64,000 bases of DNA from positions 124,001 through 188,000 of the forward strand of contig NZ_VAUP01000022.1 of NCBI RefSeq assembly GCF_005871085.1. The letters are read 5' to 3'. The notes under the pieces were generated by a model that saw only the letters and a program-made list of their open reading frames with translations, made no database searches and was not told the origin of the DNA. This document shows positions 36,850 to 45,507 of the stretch, piece by piece (positions within the stretch are counted from its first letter, which is position 1; the number at the start of each line of letters is the position of its first letter). The translations under genes were made by a program, and so were the position numbers. The stretch comes from Xanthobacter autotrophicus (lineage in GTDB: Bacteria; Pseudomonadota; Alphaproteobacteria; Rhizobiales; Xanthobacteraceae).

Positions 36850-36882
36850 GGCCCGCCCGTGCGGCCTTGCATCCGAAGGTTC

Positions 36883-36914
36883 AAAGGGGGCGCCAGGCGC
36901 CCCCTTTTCTTTTG
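36883..36914 (+). terminator. Rho-independent terminator after rpsP
   Basis: Near-perfect stem AAAGGGGGCGCC/GGCGCCCCCTTTT with a 1-2-base loop, followed by TTTTCTTTT, 33 bases after the rpsP stop. It is a textbook intrinsic terminator. The remainder of the 309-base gap up to pepA contains no gene that I can support. Confidence 0.93.
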
Positions 36915-37158
36915 CGCAGGCGGCCTTGGGCGATGGCCTCTTCCCTTCAGGCAGGTGGGTTTCTCCGTCGCACGCGCATGCCGAAATCGCCGCCGCGGCG
37001 CGGTGGCACCCTTTCCATCCTCGCACGGCATCCCATCTAGACGGGAGCCTCGAAGCTCGGGCGCGGCGGCATGCGCGGTTTCACACGCGCGCCAGCCGGT
37101 CTAGAGACAGAGGTGACAGACCGATTCCTTGAATAGCCTTTCCTGCCCGGAGCGTCGC

Positions 37159-38655
37159 ATGTCCGAACCCGTCACCCTCTCGTTCGCACGGCTCACCGCC
37201 GCCCCCAAGGGCGTGCTGATCGTGCTGACCGACGAGACCCTCGCCTTCGGCGCGCAGACGCAGAAGCTGCTGAAGGGCGCCGATGCCGCCATCACCCGCG
37301 CCTTCGACGCCGAGCGCTACAAGGGCAAGGCCTGGAGCACCATCGACCTGCTCGCCCCCGCCGGACTTGATGCGCCGCGCCTGGTGGTGATCTCCGTGGG
37401 TAAGGCAGGCGAACTGAAGCCCGCCGACTTCCTCAAGCTGGGCGGCGTGGCCGCGGGCAAGATCCCCTCCTCCGCCCGCGAGGCGACGGTCGTGCTCGAC
37501 CTGCCGGGCGCCAAGATCGGCCCTGAGTCGGCCGCCGAGGTCGCCCTCGGCATCCGCCTGCGCACCTACACGTTCGACCGCTACAAGACCAAGAAGAAGG
37601 ACGACACCGAGCGCGGCGCCCTCGCCGTGACCCTGCTGGTGTCCGACGAGGCCGGCACCAAGCGCGCCGTCACCGTAGCCGATGCGGTGGGCGACGGCGT
37701 GCTGTTCGCCCGCGACCTGGTGAACGAGCCCGCCAACGTGCTCGACCCGCCCGAGTTCGCCCGCCGGGCCGAGGAGCATCTGTCGTCCGTGGGCGTGGAG
37801 ATCGAGGTGCTGGACGACGCCGCCCTCGCCCGGGCCGGCATGCACGCTTTGCTGGGCGTCGGCCAGGGCTCCATCAAGGAGAGCCGCGTCGTCATCATGC
37901 GCTGGAACGGCGGGCCGGCGGGCGAGCCGCCGGTGGCCTTCATCGGCAAGGGCGTGACCTTCGACACCGGCGGCATCTCCATCAAGCCGGCCGCCGGCAT
38001 GGAGGACATGAAGGGCGACATGGGCGGCGCCGCCTGCGTCACCGGCCTGCTCTATGCCCTCGCCGCCCGCAAGGCGAAGGTGAATGCGGTGGGCCTGATC
38101 GGCCTGGTGGAAAACATGCCCGATGGCGCCGCCCAGCGCCCCGGCGACATCGTCACCTCCCTGTCCGGCCAGACCATCGAGATCATCAACACCGATGCCG
38201 AAGGCCGGCTCGTGCTCTCCGATGTGCTTTGGTACGCCAAGGAGCAGTTCAAGCCCAAGTTCATGATCGACCTTGCCACCCTCACCGGGGCCATCCTGGT
38301 GGCGCTGGGGTCGGAATATGCCGGCCTGTTCTCCAACGACGATGCCTTGAGCGAGCGCCTCACCAAGTCTGGTCAGGAGACCGGGGAGCGGGTGTGGCGC
38401 ATGCCGCTGGGCCCGGAATACGACAAGCTGGTGGATTCCAAGTTCGCCGACATGAAGAACACCGGCGGGCGCCATGCCGGCTCCATCACCGCCGCCCAGT
38501 TCCTCCAGCGCTTCGTGGACAAGACCCCGTGGGCGCATCTGGATATCGCCGGCACCGCCATGTCGTCGCCGGCGTCCGACATCAACAAGAGCTGGGGCTC
38601 AGGCTGGGGCGTGCGCCTGCTCAACCAGTTGGTGAAGGATCATTACGAGGGGTGA
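37159..38655 (+). CDS. pepA: Leucyl aminopeptidase (M17)
   Basis: A 498-residue two-Zn aminopeptidase that removes N-terminal residues, also a DNA-binding factor in some bacteria. The C-terminal catalytic domain has the signature [10 protein letters not shown] near 350, with the preceding [17 protein letters not shown] (metal and Lys ligands) and the [15 protein letters not shown] region. ATG at 37159 follows GGAG at six bases; an upstream frame extension to 37129 is rejected. Found next to holC in alphaproteobacteria, as here. Confidence 0.96.
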   Translation: MSEPVTLSFARLTAAPKGVLIVLTDETLAFGAQTQKLLKGADAAITRAFDAERYKGKAWSTIDLLAPAGLDAPRLVVISVGKAGELKPADFLKLGGVAAGKIPSSAREATVVLDLPGAKIGPESAAEVALGIRLRTYTFDRYKTKKKDDTERGALAVTLLVSDEAGTKRAVTVADAVGDGVLFARDLVNEPANVLDPPEFARRAEEHLSSVGVEIEVLDDAALARAGMHALLGVGQGSIKESRVVIMRWNGGPAGEPPVAFIGKGVTFDTGGISIKPAAGMEDMKGDMGGAACVTGLLYALAARKAKVNAVGLIGLVENMPDGAAQRPGDIVTSLSGQTIEIINTDAEGRLVLSDVLWYAKEQFKPKFMIDLATLTGAILVALGSEYAGLFSNDDALSERLTKSGQETGERVWRMPLGPEYDKLVDSKFADMKNTGGRHAGSITAAQFLQRFVDKTPWAHLDIAGTAMSSPASDINKSWGSGWGVRLLNQLVKDHYEG

Positions 38656-38690
38656 GGCGGCGAGCCTCTCTTGTCATCAAGCCTCTCCAA

Positions 38691-38800
38691 CCGTCGCCCT
38701 CCGGCTTGACCGGAGGGCCCATCTGCCGGCGAGCACTGACGGCGCAAGAGATGGGACAAGCTGCGCCATGGATCCTCCGGTCAAGCCGGAGGATGACGGC
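38691..38800. repeat. Composite inverted repeat after pepA (family B)
   Basis: Two copies of the palindrome CCTCCGG-CTTGA-CCGGAGG, at 38698-38716 and 38774-38792, stand in opposite orientation. Inside them, CCCATCT (38718-38724) and AGATGGG (38749-38755) also pair. The whole 110 bases can fold as a nested structure like a MITE remnant or a bidirectional terminator. It sits between pepA and a small convergent gene. Confidence 0.7.
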
Positions 38801-38862
38801 GGTGCAGGCCAGCGCGGAAGCCGTATGGGAGAGGGCGCAGCCTTTGGCGAAACGCCCGGATG

Positions 38863-38982
38863 CTATTCGGCGGGGCCGGCGTGCGGGGGATGCTTCGGCT
38901 CGGTCAGGCGCACGGCGGCGTAGCCCATGGCGATCACCACCACGGGCAGCACCACATACGCATAGAGCCAGAGGCCGATCAT
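38863..38982 (-). CDS. 39-residue single-pass membrane protein
   Basis: A tiny open frame whose product has one hydrophobic segment (MIGLWLYAYVVLPVVVIAMG) followed by a short polar tail RLTEPKHPPHAG. Its ATG overlaps the stop of the upstream 79-residue gene (ATGA), which strongly favours real translational coupling. Function unknown; the size recalls accessory subunits of membrane complexes, but nothing in the sequence proves this. Confidence 0.6.
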   Translation of the reverse strand: MIGLWLYAYVVLPVVVIAMGYAAVRLTEPKHPPHAGPAE

Positions 38983-39218
38983 ATCAGTCGTCCAAGCACG
39001 CTTCTTGCCATAAAGTGTAGCACACCGGCCGCGGCCAGCCAAAACACGCTGCCCAGCGCGATAAGTACGCCATGGGACGCGGCAGCGGCGCCGGCGATGC
39101 CCAATCCATAGAGCGATGCCACCGCCGGCCCCAGCGCCCCGACCGTCAGGCAGGCGGTGGAGGCGCGGTCGAGGGCATTGGCCGTAAGCTTCGTCCGCTC
39201 GTTGTGGATCAGGCTCAT
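38979..39218 (-). CDS. 79-residue two-helix membrane protein
   Basis: ATG at 39218 gives MSLIHNERTKLTANALDRAS, then two hydrophobic segments, TACLTVGALGPAVASLYG and VLIALGSVFWLAAAGVLHF, and a short basic end. The SLIHNERTKLTANALDR start is a conserved opening of small alphaproteobacterial membrane proteins as I recall. It overlaps the 39-residue gene by 4 bases. Function unknown. Confidence 0.7.
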   Translation of the reverse strand: MSLIHNERTKLTANALDRASTACLTVGALGPAVASLYGLGIAGAAAASHGVLIALGSVFWLAAAGVLHFMARSVLGRLI

Positions 39219-39356
39219 GGAGCGGCATATGGAAGGCCCTCCCGCCCCGGTCAAGCGCCACCGCCGGCCCGAATGGCGGTCGGGCGCGGCCGAATTCCCG
39301 GTGCAAACCGCCCGGAACGTGCTCTAACCTCACTCCGTCCCTGATCCGCCACGGCC

Positions 39357-39818
39357 ATGACCGAAATCCTCTTCTACCACCTCGAACGCCGCCCGCTGGA
39401 GCAGGTGCTGCCGACGCTTCTGGAGAAGTCGCTGGAGCGCGGCTGGCGGTGCGTGGTGCAGTGCGGCTCGGCGGAGCGGCGCGATGCGCTCGATGCGCAT
39501 CTTTGGACCTACAACGAAGCGTCGTTCCTGCCCCACGGCACCGAGGCCCAACCGGTGCCCGAGCGCCAGCCGGTGCTCATCTCCACCACCGAGGCCAACC
39601 CCAACGGCGCGCAGGTCCGCTTTCTGGTGGATGCGGTGCCGCTGGCCGATCCGGCACCCTATGTGCGCGTGGTGCATCTGTTTGATGGGCGGGACGACGA
39701 GCAGGTGGCCGCCGCCCGAGAGCGCTGGCGCGAGGCCAAGGCCGCCGCGACCGCGCAGGGTCATGACCTCACCTATTGGCAGCAGGACGAGAACGGCCGC
39801 TGGGTGCGCAGGGCGTGA
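39357..39818 (+). CDS. holC: DNA polymerase III subunit chi
   Basis: A 153-residue subunit of the replicative polymerase clamp-loader complex, linking it to single-stranded-DNA-binding protein. The start MTEILFYHLERRPLEQVLPT, RCVVQCGSAERRDALDAHLW and FLPHGTEA are typical HolC blocks; the C-terminal half includes VRVVHLFDGRDDEQV. ATG at 39357. Its placement near pepA matches related genomes. The intervening small membrane genes are convergent with pepA and divergent from holC. Confidence 0.93.
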   Translation: MTEILFYHLERRPLEQVLPTLLEKSLERGWRCVVQCGSAERRDALDAHLWTYNEASFLPHGTEAQPVPERQPVLISTTEANPNGAQVRFLVDAVPLADPAPYVRVVHLFDGRDDEQVAAARERWREAKAAATAQGHDLTYWQQDENGRWVRRA

Positions 39819-39891
39819 CCCCCAGCCCGCGCGGCGCCTGAGCGGAAACAAGGCGTAACCCTACCCCGCGCGGCGCCTGGACGGAACCAGC

Positions 39892-40338
39892 TCAGGCCTT
39901 AGGTCGGCGGAAGGCGCGCAGCAGGAAGGTGAGGATCGGCACCACCAGCCCGGGCACCGCCGCGAAGGAGGCGAACTGGGACAGGTTGGACGATGTGGCC
40001 TTCACCTCCGCCTGCACCGCATCCATGGCCGCCTGGTTCACCTGGTTGGCAAGGCCGAGTTCCCGCGACGGCTTCAGAGTCGCGCCCACCACCGCCACGA
40101 TGAGGGCCAGCACCAGGCCGCCGGCGCCCACCGCCACCGCCGCCCAGATCGCCCCGAGCGAGGCCTCGAGCGCAAGGAACAACGCCACCCCCAGCATCAC
40201 CACGCCGAAGCTTGCCACCAGCGCCGCGAAGGCGAACAGGCCCACCCGCGCCGCCACGTGCCGCAGGTGGATCTCGGCGATGATGGTGTTGGTGCGCAGC
40301 AGGATCTTGAGGTTCCGCGCCAGCTGATCGACATTCAT
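39892..40338 (-). CDS. Phage holin-like membrane protein
   Basis: A 148-residue protein with two or three hydrophobic segments (VGLFAFAALVASFGVVMLGV, then IWAAVAVGAGGLVLALIVAV, and a C-terminal helix). It matches the DUF1469-like/holin-X family often labelled phage holin, which in bacteria without prophage is a membrane protein of unknown role. A basic C-terminus (RAFRRPKA) follows. ATG overlaps the stop of the upstream 89-residue gene by 4 bases. No phage genes lie nearby, so I do not call a prophage. Confidence 0.78.
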   Translation of the reverse strand: MNVDQLARNLKILLRTNTIIAEIHLRHVAARVGLFAFAALVASFGVVMLGVALFLALEASLGAIWAAVAVGAGGLVLALIVAVVGATLKPSRELGLANQVNQAAMDAVQAEVKATSSNLSQFASFAAVPGLVVPILTFLLRAFRRPKA

Positions 40339-40604
40339 CCCGCATTCCTTCCCGTGCGCACGATCGTCACCGGCCGCAGCAGCGAGCCCACCACCAGCCC
40401 GGCCAGGAACGACACCGCCATCCAGGCCAGGGGATTGAGCCGCACCGCGCGCCCCGCGCGCCTGCTTCCTGTTTCGCCAGCGGCATCACTGGCCGCCGCG
40501 TCCGTTTCCATGGCCGCCTTCAGGGCAGCGCCCGAAAGCTCGCTCTGGAACCCCATCAATTCCGTATGCCGCTCTTCGCCCAATGATGCCTCCCGGATCA
40601 CCAT
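40335..40604 (-). CDS. Small membrane-anchored protein, DUF883-like
   Basis: An 89-residue protein starting at the internal ATG at 40604; the longer frame upstream is antisense to the next gene. After a soluble Ala/Glu-rich part it ends with one hydrophobic segment, NPLAWMAVSFLAGLVVGSLL, and a basic tail. The layout resembles ElaB/YqjD-type stress-associated membrane proteins. It overlaps the holin-like gene, so the two are translated together, perhaps as one small membrane complex. Function unknown. Confidence 0.6.
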   Translation of the reverse strand: MVIREASLGEERHTELMGFQSELSGAALKAAMETDAAASDAAGETGSRRAGRAVRLNPLAWMAVSFLAGLVVGSLLRPVTIVRTGRNAG

Positions 40605-40732
40605 GCGGGCCGCCTGAGAGGGGACCACCGGCGTTTCCCTGTCAAGCTGACCTGCGTGTACAACTGTCCGCGGCGGCGATTGATCCGTGCCGCCTGATCC
40701 CGCCATCCTGTGCCCCACCGGACCCGCCTCCC

Positions 40733-41377
40733 ATGACCACCCCAGATCGCACGCCGCCTCGCCGCATCGACTACTTCTTCTCATGCGTCAGCCCGTGGAG
40801 CTTCCTCGGCCACGCGCCGTTCATGGCGGTCGCGCATCGGCACCATGCCACTGTGGCCTTCCATCCGGTGGAGCTGGGGCCGGTGTTCGCCAAGACCGGC
40901 GGCCTGCCGCTGGCCAAGCGGGCGGCGGAGCGCCAGCGCTACCGGCTGGTGGAACTCCAGCGCTGGCGGGCCAAGCGCGGGGTGGAGCTGCATCTGGCGC
41001 CGGCCTTCTGGCCCTTCGACGGCGCGCTGGCGGACCAGACCATCATCGCCGCGCTTCAGGCCGGCCTGCCGGTGGAGGACCTCATCGCCCGCATCTGTTC
41101 CGGCGTTTGGCAGCGGCAGGAAAATCTCGCCCTGCCGGAGGTCATCGCCGCCGTCGCCGACGCCGTGGGCCTGCCCGGCGACAGCCTTGTCGCGGCGGCC
41201 CAGGGCGAGGCGGCGAAAGCGACCTATCTGGACAATCGGGAAAAGGCCGTGGCGGCGGACGTGTTCGGTGCGCCGTCCTATGTGCTCGACGGCGAAGTTT
41301 TCTGGGGGCAAGACCGCATCGACCTCCTGGACGAAGCCCTCGCCAGCAGGCGCCCGCCATTCCGGCCGACGACGTGA
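40733..41377 (+). CDS. 2-hydroxychromene-2-carboxylate isomerase family (DsbA fold, kappa GST)
   Basis: A 214-residue protein starting MTTPDRTPPRRIDYFFSCVS. The thioredoxin-fold start IDYFFSCVSPWSFLGHAPF carries the active-site Ser, matching 2-hydroxychromene-2-carboxylate isomerases and kappa-class glutathione transferases. The C-terminal VFGAPSYVLDGEVFWGQDRI is the family hallmark. The isomerases act in naphthalene-type degradation, but relatives have many roles and no degradation genes are near, so the substrate is uncertain. Confidence 0.9.
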   Translation: MTTPDRTPPRRIDYFFSCVSPWSFLGHAPFMAVAHRHHATVAFHPVELGPVFAKTGGLPLAKRAAERQRYRLVELQRWRAKRGVELHLAPAFWPFDGALADQTIIAALQAGLPVEDLIARICSGVWQRQENLALPEVIAAVADAVGLPGDSLVAAAQGEAAKATYLDNREKAVAADVFGAPSYVLDGEVFWGQDRIDLLDEALASRRPPFRPTT

Positions 41378-41422
41378 GAGCCCTCCCGGCAAATCCGATG
41401 AAGATTGAGGGCGGACCATAAG

Positions 41423-41442
41423 GCGCACAAAATAGAGTGCGC
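41423..41442 (+). promoter_or_regulatory. Inverted repeat upstream of sorA
   Basis: The perfect 6-base inverted repeat GCGCAC-AAAATAGA-GTGCGC lies 46 bases after the isomerase gene and 92 bases before sorA. It could be a terminator of the isomerase gene (no T run) or an operator controlling sorAB. Confidence 0.45.
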
Positions 41443-41533
41443 TCATTCCGACCAAGCTTCAGGCGAACTCGGATAGAGTGAAATCGAACAAGGCCCGAAA
41501 TCAAACGGACCGGTAGGGACGGGAGGATACGCG

Positions 41534-42754
41534 ATGGTCACGAGACGGCAGGCATTGAGGTCGGTCGGCGGCATGGCCTTGGGATACGGAGCCTCCCTCG
41601 TGGCCGGCTCGCGGCTCGCGGCCGCCGCTGCGGAGACCATCACCCTTCCCTTCGCCAACGGCGAGCGGCCGCTTGTGACCTATCCCGGCAAGCGGGCGCT
41701 GATCGGCCTGACTTCGCGTCCGCCACAGCTGGAAACCCCGTTTTCGGTGTTCAACGAGGGGATCCTGACGCCGAACGACGCGTTTTTCGTGCGCTATCAT
41801 CTGGCCGACATCCCGCTGGAGATCGACCCGGCCGCCTTCCGCCTGGAAGTGAAGGGCAAGGTCTCGACCCCGCTTTCGCTTTCGCTCGATGAGCTGAAGA
41901 CCAAGTTCGATCCGGTCGAGTATGTCGCCGTGCACCAGTGCTCGGGCAACAGCCGGGGCTTTTTCGATCCTCGCGTGGGCGGCGGGCAGGCCGGCAACGG
42001 CTTGATGGGCAATGCCCGGTGGAAGGGCGTGCCCCTGAAAGCGGTGCTGGAAAAGGCCGGCATCGCCAGCGGGGCGGTGGAAGTCTATTTCACCGGGCTC
42101 GACAATCCCGTCATCCCGGAGACGCCGCGCTTCGCCAAGTCGCTGAAGCTCGATCATGCGCTCGATGGCGAGGTCATGCTGGCCTACCAGATGAACGGCG
42201 AGGACCTGCCCTGGCTGAACGGCTTCCCGCTGCGCCTCGTGGTCCCCGGCTATTTCGGCACCTACTGGGTCAAGCACCTCAACCAGATCGCCATTCTCGA
42301 CAAGCCGCTCGACAATTTCTGGATGAGCACGGCTTATCGCATCCCCGACAATGACTGCGCCTGCGTGCCCGCGGGCGGCAAGCCCGAGAAGACGGTGCCC
42401 ATCGGCCGCTTCGCCGTCCGCTCGTTTCTCACCAACGTTCTCGACGGCGCGAAGGTGGCGGCGGGCAAGCCGGTGGCATTGCGCGGGATCGCCTTCGACG
42501 GCGGCTCGGGGATCGCTCGCGTGGAGGTCTCCGCCGATGGCGGGCAGTCCTTCGTCCCCGCCGCGCTGGGCGCCGATCTTGGCAAATACTCGTTCCGCGA
42601 ATGGACCGCGAACGTGACGCTGCCCGCCGGCCGGCACGCGCTCAAGGTGCGGGCCACCAACGCGCTCGGCCAGACCCAGCCCATGGAAGCCAGATGGAAC
42701 CCGCCCGGCTACATGCGCAGCGTCGTCGAGACCACCAACGTCGTGGCCGGGTGA
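41534..42754 (+). CDS. sorA: Sulfite dehydrogenase molybdenum subunit, SorA type
   Basis: A 406-residue molybdenum-cofactor enzyme of the sulfite oxidase family. A twin-arginine signal (VTRRQALRSVGGMALGYG) indicates export to the periplasm in folded form. The Mo-ligand Cys136 sits in VAVHQCSGNSRGFF; the C-terminal dimerisation domain ends NALGQTQPMEARWN. Immediately downstream is a cytochrome c gene, giving the SorAB pair characterised from Starkeya novella, which oxidises sulfite to sulfate with cytochrome c as acceptor. ATG follows GGGAGGATACGCG. Confidence 0.92.
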   Translation: MVTRRQALRSVGGMALGYGASLVAGSRLAAAAAETITLPFANGERPLVTYPGKRALIGLTSRPPQLETPFSVFNEGILTPNDAFFVRYHLADIPLEIDPAAFRLEVKGKVSTPLSLSLDELKTKFDPVEYVAVHQCSGNSRGFFDPRVGGGQAGNGLMGNARWKGVPLKAVLEKAGIASGAVEVYFTGLDNPVIPETPRFAKSLKLDHALDGEVMLAYQMNGEDLPWLNGFPLRLVVPGYFGTYWVKHLNQIAILDKPLDNFWMSTAYRIPDNDCACVPAGGKPEKTVPIGRFAVRSFLTNVLDGAKVAAGKPVALRGIAFDGGSGIARVEVSADGGQSFVPAALGADLGKYSFREWTANVTLPAGRHALKVRATNALGQTQPMEARWNPPGYMRSVVETTNVVAG

Positions 42755-42765
42755 GGGACAGAGCG

Positions 42766-43089
42766 ATGAAAAAGTGTCTCAAATCCCTCGCCATGGCGGT
42801 CGCGATCGCCGGTACCGTCACCGGGCCCCTCGCCGGCTTGGCTTCGGCCAAGCCCTTGACCTACGAGCTGCCTGAGGAAACCTCGGTCTTCAAGCCGGGA
42901 CCTGGCATCGAGGCCGCCGAGAACAATTGCGCCGCCTGCCATTCGGCGGACTACATCACCACCCAGCCGCCGCACATGGGACGGCCATTCTGGGAGGCTG
43001 AAGTCCACAAGATGATTTCGGCCTACCATGCGCCGATCGACGACACCGACGCCAAGGCGATCGTCGACTATTTGGCGGCGACCTATTAG
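42766..43089 (+). CDS. sorB: Sulfite dehydrogenase cytochrome c subunit, SorB type
   Basis: A 107-residue cytochrome c with a signal peptide (residues 1-28) and one heme-binding motif CAACH at 55-59, followed by SADYITTQPPHM and a C-terminal helix AKAIVDYLAATY. It starts 11 bases after sorA. Size and motif spacing match SorB, the electron acceptor subunit. The two subunits form a periplasmic heterodimer that passes electrons from sulfite to the respiratory chain. Confidence 0.9.
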   Translation: MKKCLKSLAMAVAIAGTVTGPLAGLASAKPLTYELPEETSVFKPGPGIEAAENNCAACHSADYITTQPPHMGRPFWEAEVHKMISAYHAPIDDTDAKAIVDYLAATY

Positions 43090-43334
43090 AGCGCTTTTGG
43101 GCGCAGAGGGCCGCAGCCTGATCGGCGAAGCCTTCCCGTATCTGAAGTTTAGAGCCGGGCTCACCCACCCACTTGCGATGCAATGGGGTCGGTGGGATCC
43201 CGGGCGGGCCAGGTGATCAAGGCTGCTCCCTATGCCCTGAGGCATCCTGTAATGGTCCAGCCGCCCCTTCCGGAGCGGGCCAAAGCGCTTATGTTTCGCC
43301 AAAGGCGGCCGCGTGCCGCCCCTCACGGGAGGCG

Positions 43335-43820
43335 ATGATGACCCGTTCCACCGCTGATCTGCGTCACGTCGCCCTGTGCGCTCTGGTTCTTTCCCCGCTG
43401 GCCCTCATCCCTTTCGCGGCGGCCCCCGCCGTGGCGCAGGGCGCGCTCCCAACCTCGCCGTCCGCAGAGACCTCGGTGCCTCGCTTCGCATTCGCCCCCG
43501 TGGAGGGCGGCGCGCTGAAGCTCGACCGGGAGACGGGCCGTGTGTCCCTATGCGCCAAGCATCCCACGGGTTTCACCTGCGAGGTGGTGCCCGACGCTCG
43601 CGATGCCTATGAGGCCGAGATCGCCCGGCTCAAGGCCGAGGTGGACACCCTGCGCCGCGCCGCCGGCATGCCACCGCAACCGGGCGCACCGGTACCGCCA
43701 ACCGCCGCGCCCAACGCCTCCGACCTAGACGAGGCGTTCGCCTATGCAGAACGATTCTACCGACGCCTGAAGGGCCTCATCGACGACTTGCGCGCGCCGA
43801 GCGGCGAGGAGCGCCTCTAA
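43335..43820 (+). CDS. Secreted coiled-coil protein of unknown function
   Basis: A 161-residue protein starting at ATG 43335 (or the next codon), behind GGGAGGCG. A signal peptide spans about residues 1-35 (VALCALVLSPLALIPFAAAP then AVA-QG). The mature part contains RFAFAPVEGGALKLDRETGR, two Cys (LCAKH and FTCEV), a coiled coil (YEAEIARLKAEVDTLRRAAG) and a Pro-rich linker. It resembles small conserved secreted proteins of Hyphomicrobiales. No function is known to me. Confidence 0.72.
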   Translation: MMTRSTADLRHVALCALVLSPLALIPFAAAPAVAQGALPTSPSAETSVPRFAFAPVEGGALKLDRETGRVSLCAKHPTGFTCEVVPDARDAYEAEIARLKAEVDTLRRAAGMPPQPGAPVPPTAAPNASDLDEAFAYAERFYRRLKGLIDDLRAPSGEERL

Positions 43821-43844
43821 GCATTCGGAGGGGTTTGCCAGTCT

Positions 43845-44801
43845 TCAGAACTCGGTCAGGTAGTCGCACATGCGCTTCAAGCCCTGATCGGCGAGGGTGC
43901 CGGGAAATCCGATGAAGACGTGGCAGCCGCCGGGAAAGACATCGAGTGCCGTGGCGTTTCCCGCCGCAAGCCAGGCGTTGGCCATGAACAGGGTATCGTC
44001 CAGCAGCGCATCGCGCGTGCCCACCATGAACAGCGCCTTGGGCAGGCCCTTCAGGCTGCCGAGCAGCGGGGAAACGTCCGGCTCCTCCGCCTTGCCCTCC
44101 AGCCTCAGATAATTGTTCACGAAGAAGGTAATGTCCCGGGTGTTCAGCACCAGCGGCTCGTCGCCCCAGTTGCGCGCGGAGGGGGTGAGACGCAGGTCGA
44201 AGCAGCCTGCCGTCAGCACCGCCGCCGCGAATGGCGAGAGCTGGTGCTTGTCGCGCAGCCGCACCAGGGTCGCCACAGCGAGCGTGGCCCCGCCTGATTC
44301 GCCGCCGATGGCGAAGCGCTCGGTGCCGAAGCGCGCGCCGCCTTCCTTCACCAGCCACAGCGCAGCGGCCTCGCAATCATCTGGGCCTGCCGGATAGGGC
44401 ACCTCGGGGGCGAGCGCGTAATCCACCGAGACCACGGCCAGCCCGCACTGGCCGGCGATGCGGTCCAGCATCCCCTCGTTCTCCCGCGCCGAGCCCACCG
44501 TCCAGCCGCCGCCGTGGATGTGCAGGTAGACGCCCTTGGGGGCGCCGTCCGGCAGGTAGATGCGCACCGGAATATCCCCGCGCGGGCCGGCAATGGTTTC
44601 CTGCCGGGCCCGCGCGCTTTCCGGTCCCAGCGGGAAGACGCCCTTGCCGGACAGCCGCGCGGCACGGATCTCCGGCAGCGGCACCGCCCAGCGGTCGGGA
44701 ATGGTCTTCATGATCTTGACGATGGCGTCGTTGACCATGCGGGTATCGGGCGCGACGGAGGAAGGCGAGAACACGGCGGCATCGAGAACCAGCTTCGACA
44801 T
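43845..44801 (-). CDS. Alpha/beta hydrolase, HSL/lipase type
   Basis: A 318-residue esterase/lipase. The oxyanion motif HGGG is at 96-99 and the nucleophile elbow GESGG has Ser169, the combination of the hormone-sensitive-lipase family (esterase class IV). A DALLDDT segment and a GGCHVF segment near the end carry the Asp and His. ATG at 44801 is the start; the longer open frame upstream is a shadow of the next gene. No signal peptide. It is likely a cytoplasmic ester hydrolase of unknown substrate. Confidence 0.88.
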   Translation of the reverse strand: MSKLVLDAAVFSPSSVAPDTRMVNDAIVKIMKTIPDRWAVPLPEIRAARLSGKGVFPLGPESARARQETIAGPRGDIPVRIYLPDGAPKGVYLHIHGGGWTVGSARENEGMLDRIAGQCGLAVVSVDYALAPEVPYPAGPDDCEAAALWLVKEGGARFGTERFAIGGESGGATLAVATLVRLRDKHQLSPFAAAVLTAGCFDLRLTPSARNWGDEPLVLNTRDITFFVNNYLRLEGKAEEPDVSPLLGSLKGLPKALFMVGTRDALLDDTLFMANAWLAAGNATALDVFPGGCHVFIGFPGTLADQGLKRMCDYLTEF

Positions 44802-44927
44802 CGACGACAGTCCTTGGCAGCGGCGGCCAGCCGGCCGCGCTCGCGAGGGAGGCGGGGAGATGGCAAAACTGGTACGAGCCGGAACTGCTCCGCGCAAGAC
44901 GTCGAGACCAGGGATGAGGAGACGACC

Positions 44928-45401
44928 ATGGCCCGCACCACCCGCTCCGCCCCGATCCTGAGCGATGCCGTGCGCCATGCCGAGGCCCGCCTTCGTGTTA
45001 CGACACCCGGCGAAGGCTTCACCGAGATCACTGCCGAGGCAGCGGCCTTCCTCGACGGCATCGCCGCCGGCGCAGGGGTGCTGACGCTCTTCTGCCGCCA
45101 CACCTCGGCCTCCCTCACCATTCAGGAGAATGCGGACCCGGACGTGCGGACGGATCTCCTCACCGCCCTCCACAGCCTCGCGCCTCGCGATTTCGGCTGG
45201 GTCCACGACACCGAGGGACCGGACGACATGCCAGCCCATGTGCGCACCCTGCTGAGCGACACCAGCCTGTCCATTCCGGTGAGTGGGGGCCGCATGGTGC
45301 TTGGCACATGGCAGGGCCTTTATCTCATGGAGCACCGCAACCGGCCTCAACAACGCGAGGTGGTGCTGGCATTCACGGGAACAATCGGTCATATGGCGTG
45401 A
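44928..45401 (+). CDS. YjbQ/UPF0047 family protein (secondary thiamine-phosphate synthase type)
   Basis: A 157-residue protein of the YjbQ family. The motif VLTLFCRHTSASLTIQENAD near 48-67, DVRTDLL, and LGTWQGLYLMEHRNRPQQRE near the end are the family's conserved blocks, with His-rich metal-binding sites. Members show weak thiamine-phosphate synthase activity; the physiological role is unclear. ATG at 44928 follows GAGGAGACG. It is followed by an orphan response regulator gene with a 106-base gap. Confidence 0.9.
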   Translation: MARTTRSAPILSDAVRHAEARLRVTTPGEGFTEITAEAAAFLDGIAAGAGVLTLFCRHTSASLTIQENADPDVRTDLLTALHSLAPRDFGWVHDTEGPDDMPAHVRTLLSDTSLSIPVSGGRMVLGTWQGLYLMEHRNRPQQREVVLAFTGTIGHMA

Positions 45402-45507
45402 TCGGCTTGTCACCGCTCCGCCACGGATTGATGATCGGGCGAGCCGATTCGCGGCGGGCATCGCCCTTCCGCGGAGACAAGAAGGGCGGAGCCGCTGGGA
45501 GGGAGCA

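Noticed and set aside
39892-40338. Possible prophage because of a holin-like protein
   Set aside because: No capsid, tail, integrase or lysin genes are near; the family is common as a chromosomal membrane protein.
43090-43334. Small gene after sorB
   Set aside because: Open frames lack ribosome binding sites and conserved character; I see nothing firm in these 245 bases.
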